From Gammaproteobacteria bacterium (GTDB taxonomy: Bacteria > Pseudomonadota > Gammaproteobacteria > SZUA-229), in contig JAPHRB010000121.1 in NCBI GenBank assembly GCA_026197015.1, positions 1 to 16,421 of the forward strand: a stretch of DNA of 16,421 bases, written 5' to 3'. Below the pieces are notes generated by a model, which searched no databases, was not told the origin of the DNA, and saw nothing but the letters and a program-made list of their open reading frames with translations. Shown here in pieces: positions 1-6,758 of the stretch. The position numbers and the translations under genes are program-made. Within the stretch, counting starts at the first letter, position 1, and every line of letters starts with the position of its first letter.

Positions 1-3000
1 ACACAAGTACCCCGGCGGTAAAACAGTTTGTATGCCTAACTCATACAACCATGCTAATGTCGCCACACCAATCTGACTAAACAAACGCTCAGAGCCACAA
101 CCAGGAAAATAAAATACAGCCTCGCTGTTTACATCTGTTTTATTCGGGTCACGTAAAATAGGAATCGTTTTATCATCCTCTATACCCAGCACCGAACGCA
201 TTGTGCCAGTGGGGACATTAGCCGGCATAGGTTTGCTAAAAAACTGTATAACCTGTTCTTTTAATACCGGTTTACCCGTTGTTGCTTTCGGGCGAGCTGA
301 TTTTTTACCTGACGACTTTGGCAAAACACCCGGTATTAATTTAAGCGTATTAAACACCAGCCGCTGGCCTATATAACCAGCTTGAATCAAGCCCGCACGC
401 ATTAATTTTATTTTTCCAGGTGACGTCATATTTAAATACGCCATGGACATTTTTGTACCCAGGTTCTCTCTACGTTGCCCCTGTTTTTTAAGTACGTGGC
501 GCATTTTGATGGTCACTTCACCAAAATCGATATTAACAGGGCAAGGGTTTAAACAACGATGGCAAATAGTACAATGATCTGCCACATCATTCATTTCATC
601 AAAATGCCGAATTGATACACCACGTCGAGTTTGCTCTTCATACAAAAAGGCTTCGGTGATTAGACCTGTTGCCAGAATTTTATTCCGTGGGCTATATAAT
701 AAATTTGCAGACGGCACATGAGTTGTGCATTCAGGTTTGCATTTACCACAACGCAAACAATGGGCGATATCATCGTTTATTTCACCCAGCTCACTTTCTT
801 CTAAAATTAACGCTTCCTGTTTTAACAATCTCAATGAAGGCGTGTAAGCAGACTCTAAACCACCTGTCTCTCGCTGTAACTTTCCTTTATTGAAATAATC
901 ATTTGGATCAACTTTATCTTTATAACTCGCAAATGCATCTATTATAGAATCATCAAGATACTGCATCTTGGTCAAGCCGATACCGTGCTCACCGGAAATT
1001 ACGCCATCAAGCTCACCCGCAAGCTCCATTATCTGATCTACAACACGCTCTGCCTCCTGCATCATACTGTAATCATTAGAGTTAACCGGAATATTGGTAT
1101 GCACATTACCATCACCAGCGTGCATATGCAGTGCTACAAAAATTCGGCTGGATAGAACCTGTTCATGATTTTTTTCAAATTCTGTATAAATATAATTAAA
1201 TTCATGACCACTAAACAAACTTTTTAAAGGCTCGTCTATTTCCTTTTTATATGAGATACGAACATCTGCATTTAACACTGAATGAATAACACTCTCTTCA
1301 TCACTAAATGAAGGCGATGAAATTTCGTTTTCAAATAAATATTGTTTTAATGTTTGAAGATTACTGGAAAAATGATTAAGTATCGCGGCCCATCGCAAAC
1401 GCGTCTGCTCTATTAAGTCTAATGCTTTTGCAAAACGCGGTGTTAAATACTTTAAAGATTCAGCGCCTTTTTCATTTAAAGATAACTGCTCATTACTGAT
1501 ATATTCTGTCAAACCATCTAACATAGCCAGTTTATTACTTATAGACTGATGTACATTAATAGTTTCTATACCCAGAGTATAATCAGCCAGCCTGTCTAGC
1601 GGGATAACAACATCTTCATTGATTTTAAATGCATTAGTATGCGCCGCGATCGCCGCCGTTCTACTACGCTCTGACCAGAAACTTTTTCTGGCCTCTGCAC
1701 TAACCGCAATAAAACCTTCTGCATCACGGGCATTAGCCAGGCGTACAACATGTGAAGCCGCTTCGCTAACCGCCGACTCATTTTCTCCAACGATATCTGC
1801 AACCAATAACATTTTTGGCAAACAGCCCCTCGATGCTTTCGGACTATAATTTACAGCGCGAATATAACGGTCATCTAAATGCTCAAGCCCGGATAGTAAA
1901 ACGCCGGGGTTATTATCAAGATAATCTTTTATTTCAACTATTGCGGGCACTGAACGCTGAAGGTCCTGGCCATAAAACTCAAGCGCAACCGTACGCGCAT
2001 GTTGCGGCATTGTGTGTAATATGAAATGAGCCGATGTGATTATGCCATCACAGCCCTCTTTTTGAACCCCCGGTAAGCCACCCAGAAATTTATCTGTAAC
2101 ATCTTTACCCAGGCCCTCTTTACGTAATGAGCTACCCGCAAATACCAGTACTTCTGGCTCGCCTATCAACTGCTGGGTTTTAACATCAAAACAACTTACT
2201 CTAAATTTAACTTCTTCCTGCAGGTGAATTTTACCCAGATTGTGATTAATTCTTTCAACGTCTAACCAGTTACCATCAGCGGTTACCATTCTCCATGAAA
2301 CCAGGTTATCCAGTGTTGTGCCCCACATTACGGCTTTTTTACCGCCGGCATTCATAGCGATATTTCCACCAATAGTGGACGCATCCTGAGAGGTTGGATC
2401 AACCGCAAAAACATGGCCGTTTTGCTCGGCAAGGTCAGACACCCTGCGTGTAACAACGCCTGCTTCTGTTCTCACAACCGGCACCGGTTCATTAACACCG
2501 GCTATTAATTTATGCTCTAACTTACCAATAGCCTGTAATTTTTCCGTATTGATAATAGCCGTATTTTCATAAAGCGGTACCGCACCCCCGGTATAACCCG
2601 TGCCACCTCCTCTAGCGATTAACGTTAAACCCAGCTCAATACAACGCCGCACCAGTAGAGGCACCTCTTCTTCTGTATCCGGCGTTAACACAACAAAAGG
2701 AAATTCCACACGCCAGTCAGTGGCATCAGTTACATGACTTACCCTGGCCATACCGCTAAAGTCGACATTATCTTTACTGGTGATTTTTGATAGAGACTTA
2801 AGCGCTTTAACACGTAAGGCATTTTGTGTTTCAAACCAGTTTGAGAAAGTTAATACAGCACCGCGTGCGGCTACAGCCAGCTCTATGGCTTTCTGATTTC
2901 CATTTGCACGTTTTTCAATCTGCTCTATACGATGATTTAACGCTGATATCAGCTGTTTACGTCGACGACGATTTTCTAATAAGTCATCCTGTAAAAACGG

Positions 3001-3192
3001 GTTTCTCTGCACCACCCACATATCACCCAGCACTTCAAATAACATTCGGGCCGAGTAACCCGTTTGGCGCTCACTCCTTAACTCATTAATAAGCAACCAG
3101 ACAGGCTCACCAAGAAAACGGATGATAATTTCACGGTCTGAGAACGAAGTATAGTTATAAGGTATTTCGCGAATTCGGGTATTAGCACTCAT
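1..3192 (-). CDS. FAD-linked oxidase / Fe-S fusion protein, DUF3683-like (partial, C-terminus beyond left edge)
   Basis: Likely a respiratory 2-hydroxyacid (D-lactate or D-2-hydroxyglutarate type) dehydrogenase passing electrons from FAD through iron-sulfur clusters toward quinone; the substrate is not readable from sequence. I checked the frame from the ATG at 3192 to base 1: 1064 codons, no stop. Order seen: N-terminal region of about 130 residues resembling DUF3683; PCMH-type FAD domain with ARGGGTGYTGG near residues 193-203 and TIGGNIAMNAGG near 272-283; FAD-oxidase C-terminal part with HMHAGDGNVH at 689-698 and GEHGIG at 734-739; two 4Fe-4S sets, C812/C815/C818/C822 and C874/C877/C880/C884; then the start of a cysteine-rich CCG domain (FPGCG near 1029-1033). 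The window ends at the first cysteine of an expected CCG motif. A stop codon directly precedes the ATG and no good ribosome binding site is visible. Family assignment is firm, exact reaction is inference. Confidence 0.9.
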   Translation of the reverse strand, partial: MSANTRIREIPYNYTSFSDREIIIRFLGEPVWLLINELRSERQTGYSARMLFEVLGDMWVVQRNPFLQDDLLENRRRRKQLISALNHRIEQIEKRANGNQKAIELAVAARGAVLTFSNWFETQNALRVKALKSLSKITSKDNVDFSGMARVSHVTDATDWRVEFPFVVLTPDTEEEVPLLVRRCIELGLTLIARGGGTGYTGGAVPLYENTAIINTEKLQAIGKLEHKLIAGVNEPVPVVRTEAGVVTRRVSDLAEQNGHVFAVDPTSQDASTIGGNIAMNAGGKKAVMWGTTLDNLVSWRMVTADGNWLDVERINHNLGKIHLQEEVKFRVSCFDVKTQQLIGEPEVLVFAGSSLRKEGLGKDVTDKFLGGLPGVQKEGCDGIITSAHFILHTMPQHARTVALEFYGQDLQRSVPAIVEIKDYLDNNPGVLLSGLEHLDDRYIRAVNYSPKASRGCLPKMLLVADIVGENESAVSEAASHVVRLANARDAEGFIAVSAEARKSFWSERSRTAAIAAHTNAFKINEDVVIPLDRLADYTLGIETINVHQSISNKLAMLDGLTEYISNEQLSLNEKGAESLKYLTPRFAKALDLIEQTRLRWAAILNHFSSNLQTLKQYLFENEISSPSFSDEESVIHSVLNADVRISYKKEIDEPLKSLFSGHEFNYIYTEFEKNHEQVLSSRIFVALHMHAGDGNVHTNIPVNSNDYSMMQEAERVVDQIMELAGELDGVISGEHGIGLTKMQYLDDSIIDAFASYKDKVDPNDYFNKGKLQRETGGLESAYTPSLRLLKQEALILEESELGEINDDIAHCLRCGKCKPECTTHVPSANLLYSPRNKILATGLITEAFLYEEQTRRGVSIRHFDEMNDVADHCTICHRCLNPCPVNIDFGEVTIKMRHVLKKQGQRRENLGTKMSMAYLNMTSPGKIKLMRAGLIQAGYIGQRLVFNTLKLIPGVLPKSSGKKSARPKATTGKPVLKEQVIQFFSKPMPANVPTGTMRSVLGIEDDKTIPILRDPNKTDVNSEAVFYFPGCGSERLFSQIGVATLAWLYELGIQTVLPPGYLC

Positions 3193-3322
3193 TCAGGGGA
3201 GACTGCCAGATATTTATTAATGGAGAAAGATTCTAGCATAAAAGACGCCTGCTTTAATCTGTAAATAACGACTAACTAATATGGCTTTTGATATAGAGAT
3301 ATTAAACCTTTATTTCAGGCAT

Positions 3323-3351
3323 AAAAAAACAGGGCCGAAGCCCTGTTTTTT
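3323..3351 (-). terminator. Rho-independent terminator of the porin gene
   Basis: Read on the minus strand, a perfect CAGGGC/GCCCTG stem closes a TTCG tetraloop, among the most stable loop types, and is followed by seven T. An A6/T6 pair extends the stem, so it may also work on the other strand. It starts about 25 bases past the porin stop and separates the porin from the FAD/Fe-S gene. Confidence 0.93.
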
Positions 3352-3375
3352 CTCAAATTAAAATCGAGTGATCGA

Positions 3376-4341
3376 TTAGAACTTGTGACGGATACCAAAA
3401 GTAAGCTGCTCTTGACTAGCATTATCGTTACTTGCATCATCACCGTAACCAGCATAAACATTAGTACGCTTGCTCATTTTATGGTTATACATTACTGCGT
3501 AACCCATGTCGTCAGCAAGATCAACATCGCCTAAAGTAACAGCAACATTATCGTTGTCGTTTACTTGATAGTTAAAGCTAGCAAATACTATGTCGCTACC
3601 AACTACATCTTCTACAGACTCATACTGTAAACCGAAAGTCATAGCGTCCATCTTGTAGCTACCACCAACTTTGAAAGCAGCTTCTGAATCGCCTATAGCA
3701 ATTCCACTACCATTACCTGTAGCACTACCCTGCACATCTAAGTAATCAACATAAGCAATAATCTGCTTAGTTTTATAATGAACACCTAAACCCATAGTTT
3801 CATCATCAGCACCAGAGATTGTGTAGTTGAATACTACACTCATTCCACCCATTTTAGGAGAAACATACTGTAATGTGTTAGTACTACGACCACCATTCTC
3901 ACCAGCACCACCGTGCAAGCCAGACTGAGTACCCATGAAACCACGACCTTCTAACTGTGTGCGGTACATTGGGTCAATCTTGGCACCACTTATCTTGTAG
4001 TTATTAGACATAGTACCGAATTTAACTGTACCCATAGCGCCTTTTAAACCAACCCATTGGTCTCGATCAGTCAGTGCGCCGTTTGATGCACGCTCTGAAG
4101 GATCTACCTGAAATTCAATTTTGAATAGAGCAGTCATACCACCGCCCAAATCTTCTTTACCTTTAACACCAATAGCTGATGTATTACTGTTCATATCAAG
4201 ATTATCATTCACTGTAGGATCGTCAAATGATGGAGAATCAATACTCAGGTGAACATTACCGTAAACGGTAGCATCAGCTTGAGCGGCTAAAGGTGAAACT
4301 AATGTTGCTGCAACTGCAGCTACTAGGAAACGTTTTTTCAT
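3376..4341 (-). CDS. Outer-membrane porin (Gram-negative general porin family)
   Basis: Forms a beta-barrel channel in the outer membrane for small hydrophilic solutes. The 321-residue protein starts MKKRFLVAAVAATL, a signal peptide with probable cleavage after AQA at residue 22, followed by the DATVYGNVHLSID start of a first strand. The body is rich in alternating polar/aromatic strands, with the EDLGGGMTALFKIEFQVD segment common in this family, and ends in HKF; the terminal phenylalanine is the usual BamA recognition residue. A longer reading exists from 4428, but GGAG nine bases before 4341, the signal peptide starting exactly there, and a promoter whose start falls near 4411 all favour 4341. 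It is monocistronic, bounded by its own promoter and terminator. Selectivity and trimer state cannot be read. Confidence 0.93.
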   Translation of the reverse strand: MKKRFLVAAVAATLVSPLAAQADATVYGNVHLSIDSPSFDDPTVNDNLDMNSNTSAIGVKGKEDLGGGMTALFKIEFQVDPSERASNGALTDRDQWVGLKGAMGTVKFGTMSNNYKISGAKIDPMYRTQLEGRGFMGTQSGLHGGAGENGGRSTNTLQYVSPKMGGMSVVFNYTISGADDETMGLGVHYKTKQIIAYVDYLDVQGSATGNGSGIAIGDSEAAFKVGGSYKMDAMTFGLQYESVEDVVGSDIVFASFNYQVNDNDNVAVTLGDVDLADDMGYAVMYNHKMSKRTNVYAGYGDDASNDNASQEQLTFGIRHKF

Positions 4342-4417
4342 TATGCAAGACTCCTGCATTTGTAGTTTATTGTCATAGCTATAACTTTCTGTGTGGTCAA
4401 ACAAAAAATCTAGTGTA

Positions 4418-4445
4418 TTTATATACATTTATGAGATTTAGTCAA
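4418..4445 (-). promoter_or_regulatory. Sigma70-like promoter of the porin gene
   Basis: On the minus strand TTGACT (4445-4440), a 16-base spacer and TATAAA (4423-4418) match five of six bases in each consensus box. The predicted start near 4411 gives a leader of about 70 bases before the porin ATG. This independently excludes the upstream ATG at 4428. Confidence 0.7.
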
Positions 4446-4473
4446 CCCCCTGAACTAAAATAAATAGATAAAT

Positions 4474-4493
4474 AGTCCTATAAAAATAGGACT
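4474..4493. promoter_or_regulatory. Perfect palindrome upstream of the porin promoter
   Basis: AGTCCTAT and ATAGGACT are perfect 8-base complements around an AAAA centre. The centre lies about 72 bases upstream of the predicted porin transcription start, a distance typical of activator sites. No T-tract follows on either strand, so a protein-binding operator is more likely than a terminator. The binding protein is unknown. Confidence 0.4.
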
Positions 4494-4600
4494 TTAACGT
4501 TCATTTAAAAAAAAATAATTTCAAAAATAAAATTAAAAGCACTTTTTAAAGCTTCTATTTATGTTTTTTATTTAGTAATTTTATTTTGTTGATTAAGTTA

Positions 4601-4620
4601 CATCTTTAAAATTAAAGATG
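4601..4620. promoter_or_regulatory. Second perfect inverted repeat in the porin upstream region
   Basis: CATCTTTAA and TTAAAGATG form a perfect 9-base inverted repeat around two A residues. It is about 200 bases upstream of the predicted porin start, too far for a simple promoter-proximal operator. It may be a distal regulatory site or a chance palindrome in AT-rich DNA. Confidence 0.28.
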
Positions 4621-4997
4621 AAGTATCTGGTTCACAAACTGACACATTTTTTTAATCAGGGAATTTTTCCTGCCTGATGCAAAAACTAAACAGGCATTTA
4701 ATGTTTTTATTTAACTGACATTAACGATCACAAATCTTCTGATAATAGATTCACTTTTCTAGAATTTATCGCACTTTTAGAACCATAAAGCTTTTATCTT
4801 GAATTTTGCCCGCAATGTAAATAAATTATTAAATACTTATATATATCAGATTGCTCTACTTTCTATTGCAACTTTTTTTATTATTCTTTCTCTACACCTG
4901 AACGACATACCTCTCATACAGGACACGCTACAACAAACATTCACCTTAAATCATTAATATAAATCAAATATATCTGCCTCTAGTTAAATTTAAGCAC

Positions 4998-5027
4998 AAA
5001 AAAAGCCGGTCAATGACCGGCTTTTTT
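4998..5027 (-). terminator. Rho-independent terminator of rplM-rpsI
   Basis: AGCCGGT and ACCGGCT pair around a CAATG loop. Seven T follow on the minus strand and six on the plus strand, so it can work both ways. It lies about 40 bases past the rpsI stop and ends the ribosomal protein operon; no further gene follows. Confidence 0.92.
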
Positions 5028-5064
5028 ACATTAAACTTGCTCTGGCCGCAGCCATAACAAAATA

Positions 5065-5457
5065 TTAACGTTTCGAGAACTGAGTTGCGCGACGAGCTTT
5101 ACGCAGCCCCACTTTCTTACGTTCAACTTCACGTGCATCACGTGTAACAAAACCTGCCTTACGCAGTGCTGGACGTAAACTTTCGTCATACTTCATCAGC
5201 GCACGTGTAATACCATGACGAATTGCACCAGACTGACCAGTATCGCCACCACCTTTAACTGTAATATTGAAATCAAACTTGTTGTCCATTTCAACTATAC
5301 CTAGTGGCTGCTTAACAATCATAATTGAAGTTTGACGACCAAAGAATTTTTCAATTGGAAGGCCATTAACCTTAAAATCACCACTGCCTGCAGTCATGAA
5401 TACTCGAGCGCTTGAAGATTTGCGTCGACCTGTTGCGTAATATTGAGTTTCTGCCAT
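5065..5457 (-). CDS. rpsI: 30S ribosomal protein S9 (uS9)
   Basis: Component of the small-subunit head whose C-terminal tail reaches the P-site tRNA. The 130 residues match the usual bacterial length and carry YYATGRRKSSSARVF near the start, the FGRQTS segment, TVKGGGDTGQSGAIRHGITRAL in the centre and the basic tail ending FSKR with a terminal arginine. The tail reads KARRATQFSKR where E. coli, from memory, has KARRRPQFSKR; I believe the A-T form occurs in other gammaproteobacteria, so it is not taken as a defect. It follows rplM by 14 bases in one operon, with a purine-rich GTAGAGA before the ATG, and is closed by a strong terminator. Confidence 0.98.
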   Translation of the reverse strand: MAETQYYATGRRKSSSARVFMTAGSGDFKVNGLPIEKFFGRQTSIMIVKQPLGIVEMDNKFDFNITVKGGGDTGQSGAIRHGITRALMKYDESLRPALRKAGFVTRDAREVERKKVGLRKARRATQFSKR

Positions 5458-5471
5458 GAGATATCTCTACT

Positions 5472-5900
5472 TTAAATGTCCAGCACTTGTGGCTGCTGGG
5501 CTGTATGTTGGTGTTCCGGGCCGGCATAAACTTTTAGCTTACGGTACATAGCGCGTCCCAGTGGATTCTTAGGTAACATGCCTTTAACTGCTTTCTCGAT
5601 TACCATTTCAGGTTTCTTATCGATCAGCTTATCAAAAGAGATTTCTTTGATACCACCTGGAAAACCAGTGTGGTGATAATACATCTTATCTGTACTCTTA
5701 CGACCTGTTACTGCTACTTTTTCTGCATTTATAACTACTATGTAGTCCCCTGTATCAACGTGTGGTGTATATACAGGCTTATGCTTACCGCGTAGGCGGC
5801 GAGCAATTTCAGACGCCAATCGACCCAGAGTTTTACCATCTGCGTCTACTACGTACCAGTCACGCTTAACCGTTTCGGGCTTGGCACTGAATGTTTTCAT
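5472..5900 (-). CDS. rplM: 50S ribosomal protein L13 (uL13)
   Basis: Early-assembly protein of the large subunit. All 142 residues of the usual bacterial length are present: MKTFSAKPETVKRDWYVVDA at the start, GRLASEIARRLRGKHKP, the HVDTGDYIVVINAEKV core, YYHHTGFPGGIKE, and VKGMLPKNPLGRAMYRKLKVY toward the end. AGGA nine bases before the ATG supports this start. It is the first gene of the rplM-rpsI operon, behind a promoter giving a leader of about 37 bases. In E. coli L13 represses its own operon at the leader; the same is possible here but was not shown from this sequence. Confidence 0.98.
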   Translation of the reverse strand: MKTFSAKPETVKRDWYVVDADGKTLGRLASEIARRLRGKHKPVYTPHVDTGDYIVVINAEKVAVTGRKSTDKMYYHHTGFPGGIKEISFDKLIDKKPEMVIEKAVKGMLPKNPLGRAMYRKLKVYAGPEHQHTAQQPQVLDI

Positions 5901-5943
5901 GTTGTTAAATCCTAAAATGTTCGTACTCTACGAAAGGCGGCAC

Positions 5944-5972
5944 ATAATACAGAATTAGCTGGCGTGATTCAA
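5944..5972 (-). promoter_or_regulatory. Sigma70-like promoter of rplM-rpsI
   Basis: On the minus strand TTGAAT (5972-5967), an optimal 17-base spacer and TATTAT (5949-5944) form a good match. Transcription would start near 5937, a short distance before the rplM ATG at 5900. Confidence 0.65.
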
Positions 5973-6047
5973 GCACTAATCAGTATAAAGTTAACCTAAT
6001 AATACGCGATACCAAACTGACAAGCCAATTTTAGCTTTATTACAGAC

Positions 6048-6078
6048 AAAAAAAAGCGTGACAGGGGAGGTCACGCTT
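6048..6078 (-). terminator. Strong intrinsic terminator of a minus-strand transcript
   Basis: AAGCGTGAC pairs perfectly with GTCACGCTT around a 7-base loop that reads CTCCCCT on the minus strand, followed by eight T. It stands about 75 bases upstream of the rplM promoter and 287 bases past the end of the ferredoxin gene, with no gene between. It therefore either ends a long ferredoxin 3' region or, more likely, an independent small RNA. Confidence 0.88.
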
Positions 6079-6150
6079 AAAAATTCTCTATATTTGAGAA
6101 TGGAGGAGTCACTAAATATGAAAAACTATAACTTAGAATTCATAAGATAA
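6048..6150 (-). ncRNA. Candidate small RNA with C-rich anti-Shine-Dalgarno segments
   Basis: The approximately 100-base minus-strand unit ends in the strong terminator. Just before it is a smaller hairpin (ATTCTC/GAGAAT, 6083-6101), preceded by single-stranded CTCCTCC (6108-6102); the terminator loop itself is CTCCCCT. Two exposed C-rich stretches able to pair with ribosome binding sites are a known layout of regulatory RNAs in several bacterial groups. Upstream lie promoter-like boxes, TTGCAT at 6182-6177 and TAGAAT at 6160-6155 with a 16-base spacer, giving a start near 6148. The 5' end is a guess. I do not recognise a named family. An alternative is that the region is only a ferredoxin 3' tail. 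Confidence 0.45.
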
Positions 6151-6188
6151 GTATATTCTAATATAATATTTAACCAATGCAAGTCTTT

Positions 6189-6204
6189 TGTGAATTTTTT
6201 CACA
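6189..6204. promoter_or_regulatory. CRP/Vfr-type palindrome
   Basis: TGTGA, six bases, TCACA matches the core consensus of the CRP family exactly (TGTGAATTTTTTCACA). It lies about 40-48 bases upstream of the possible small-RNA start, depending on which of three overlapping -10 boxes (TATTAT 6168-6163, TATATT 6165-6160, TAGAAT 6160-6155) is used; the first would give a class II arrangement. A crp gene is not in the window. Confidence 0.45.
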
Positions 6205-6344
6205 TTAGCAGCGCTCGGAATACCAGTAAAAACCACCATCAATTCAGATAAAACCTTATTGTACCGTGCTTTAACGACTCAAACCCTTAACCCGCAGGCA
6301 TTTATACCAATCCCCTCTAGTTACTAAAATACCCCACTGATATC

Positions 6345-6362
6345 AGTCAGACTGTCCTGACT
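6345..6362 (+). terminator. Weak hairpin with T-tract next to the ferredoxin stop
   Basis: AGTCAG and CTGACT form a 6-base stem with a 6-base loop; on the plus strand it runs into TTTTTATTT. No plus-strand gene precedes it, and on the minus strand, where it sits directly after the ferredoxin stop, no T-tract follows. The rest of 6205-6344 shows nothing recognisable. Confidence 0.25.
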
Positions 6363-6364
6363 TT

Positions 6365-6682
6365 TTATTTATCAATAAGTAATCGACTTACTATTTCGTT
6401 TTTAATCAGGTGCTGCTCAATAATCTCATCTATATCTGCCTGATTTTGATAGCTGTACCAGGTTTCATTCGGATACACCACGATAACGGGGCCCTGCCCA
6501 CAACGATCCAGGCAACCTGCTGTATTTATTCTGACCTGCCCTTTGCCAGATAATCCCAGAGATTTTATTCTGGCTTTGGCATATGCTCTTAACTCGCTAG
6601 CCCCTGCTTGCTCACAACACCGTCGCCCGTCATTTCGCTGGTTAGTACAGAAAAAAACATGCTGTTGGTAATAACTCATCAT
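6365..6682 (-). CDS. Thioredoxin-fold [2Fe-2S] ferredoxin
   Basis: Small soluble electron carrier of the thioredoxin-like ferredoxin family. In 105 residues the cluster ligand pattern is visible: C12 in HVFFCTNQR, the C22-C23 pair in GRRCC, then C56 and C60 in TAGCLDRCGQGP, followed by VIVVYPNETWY, a segment characteristic of the family. The gene opens with two successive ATG codons; AAGAG sits 6 or 9 bases upstream of them, so the protein may be one residue shorter (start 6679). It is divergent from the GlcF-like Fe-S gene across 76 bases, suggesting a shared regulatory region, but its redox partner is not identifiable. Confidence 0.9.
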   Translation of the reverse strand: MMSYYQQHVFFCTNQRNDGRRCCEQAGASELRAYAKARIKSLGLSGKGQVRINTAGCLDRCGQGPVIVVYPNETWYSYQNQADIDEIIEQHLIKNEIVSRLLIDK

Positions 6683-6758
6683 TGAATACTCTTAATTTCT
6701 AACTATTTGAACATTATACAATGATAATATTACTCACAATGCGCTAAGATTAACCGCC

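Larger units (their letters stand above)
4446..4997. other. AT-rich gene-free stretch upstream of the porin
   Basis: About 550 very AT-rich bases between the porin promoter and the rpsI terminator hold no credible coding frame. Two perfect short palindromes are listed separately. Around 4656-4706 two overlapping, mutually exclusive weak hairpins can be drawn (ATCAGG with CCTGAT, or TGCCTG with CAGGCA). No transposase remnant or recognisable gene fragment was seen. The stretch could carry regulatory sites for the porin or be a decayed gene. Confidence 0.5.

Noticed and set aside
669..893. Small plus-strand frame within the FAD/Fe-S gene
   Set aside because: It lies opposite the second half of the dehydrogenase frame, which has conserved cluster motifs in exactly this stretch; no ribosome binding site or recognisable product.
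1596..2024. Three short frames overlapping the FAD/Fe-S gene
   Set aside because: All are alternative-frame shadows of the continuous 1064-codon frame, with low-complexity or composition-driven translations.
4342..4428. N-terminal extension of the porin from an ATG at 4428
   Set aside because: The extension lies upstream of the predicted transcription start, has no ribosome binding site, and would bury the signal peptide 29 residues inside the protein.
5065..5110. S9 tail A-T instead of R-P as a defective ribosomal protein
   Set aside because: The terminal FSKR is intact and, from memory, the A-T form occurs in other gammaproteobacteria, so it is natural variation.
6102..6150. Ten-residue open frame MKNYNLEFIR on the plus strand behind a perfect GGAGGAG
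   Set aside because: The GGAGGAG is better explained as the complement of the C-rich segment of the candidate small RNA on the other strand; no plus-strand promoter or downstream gene for a leader peptide is seen. Kept here because the site is striking.
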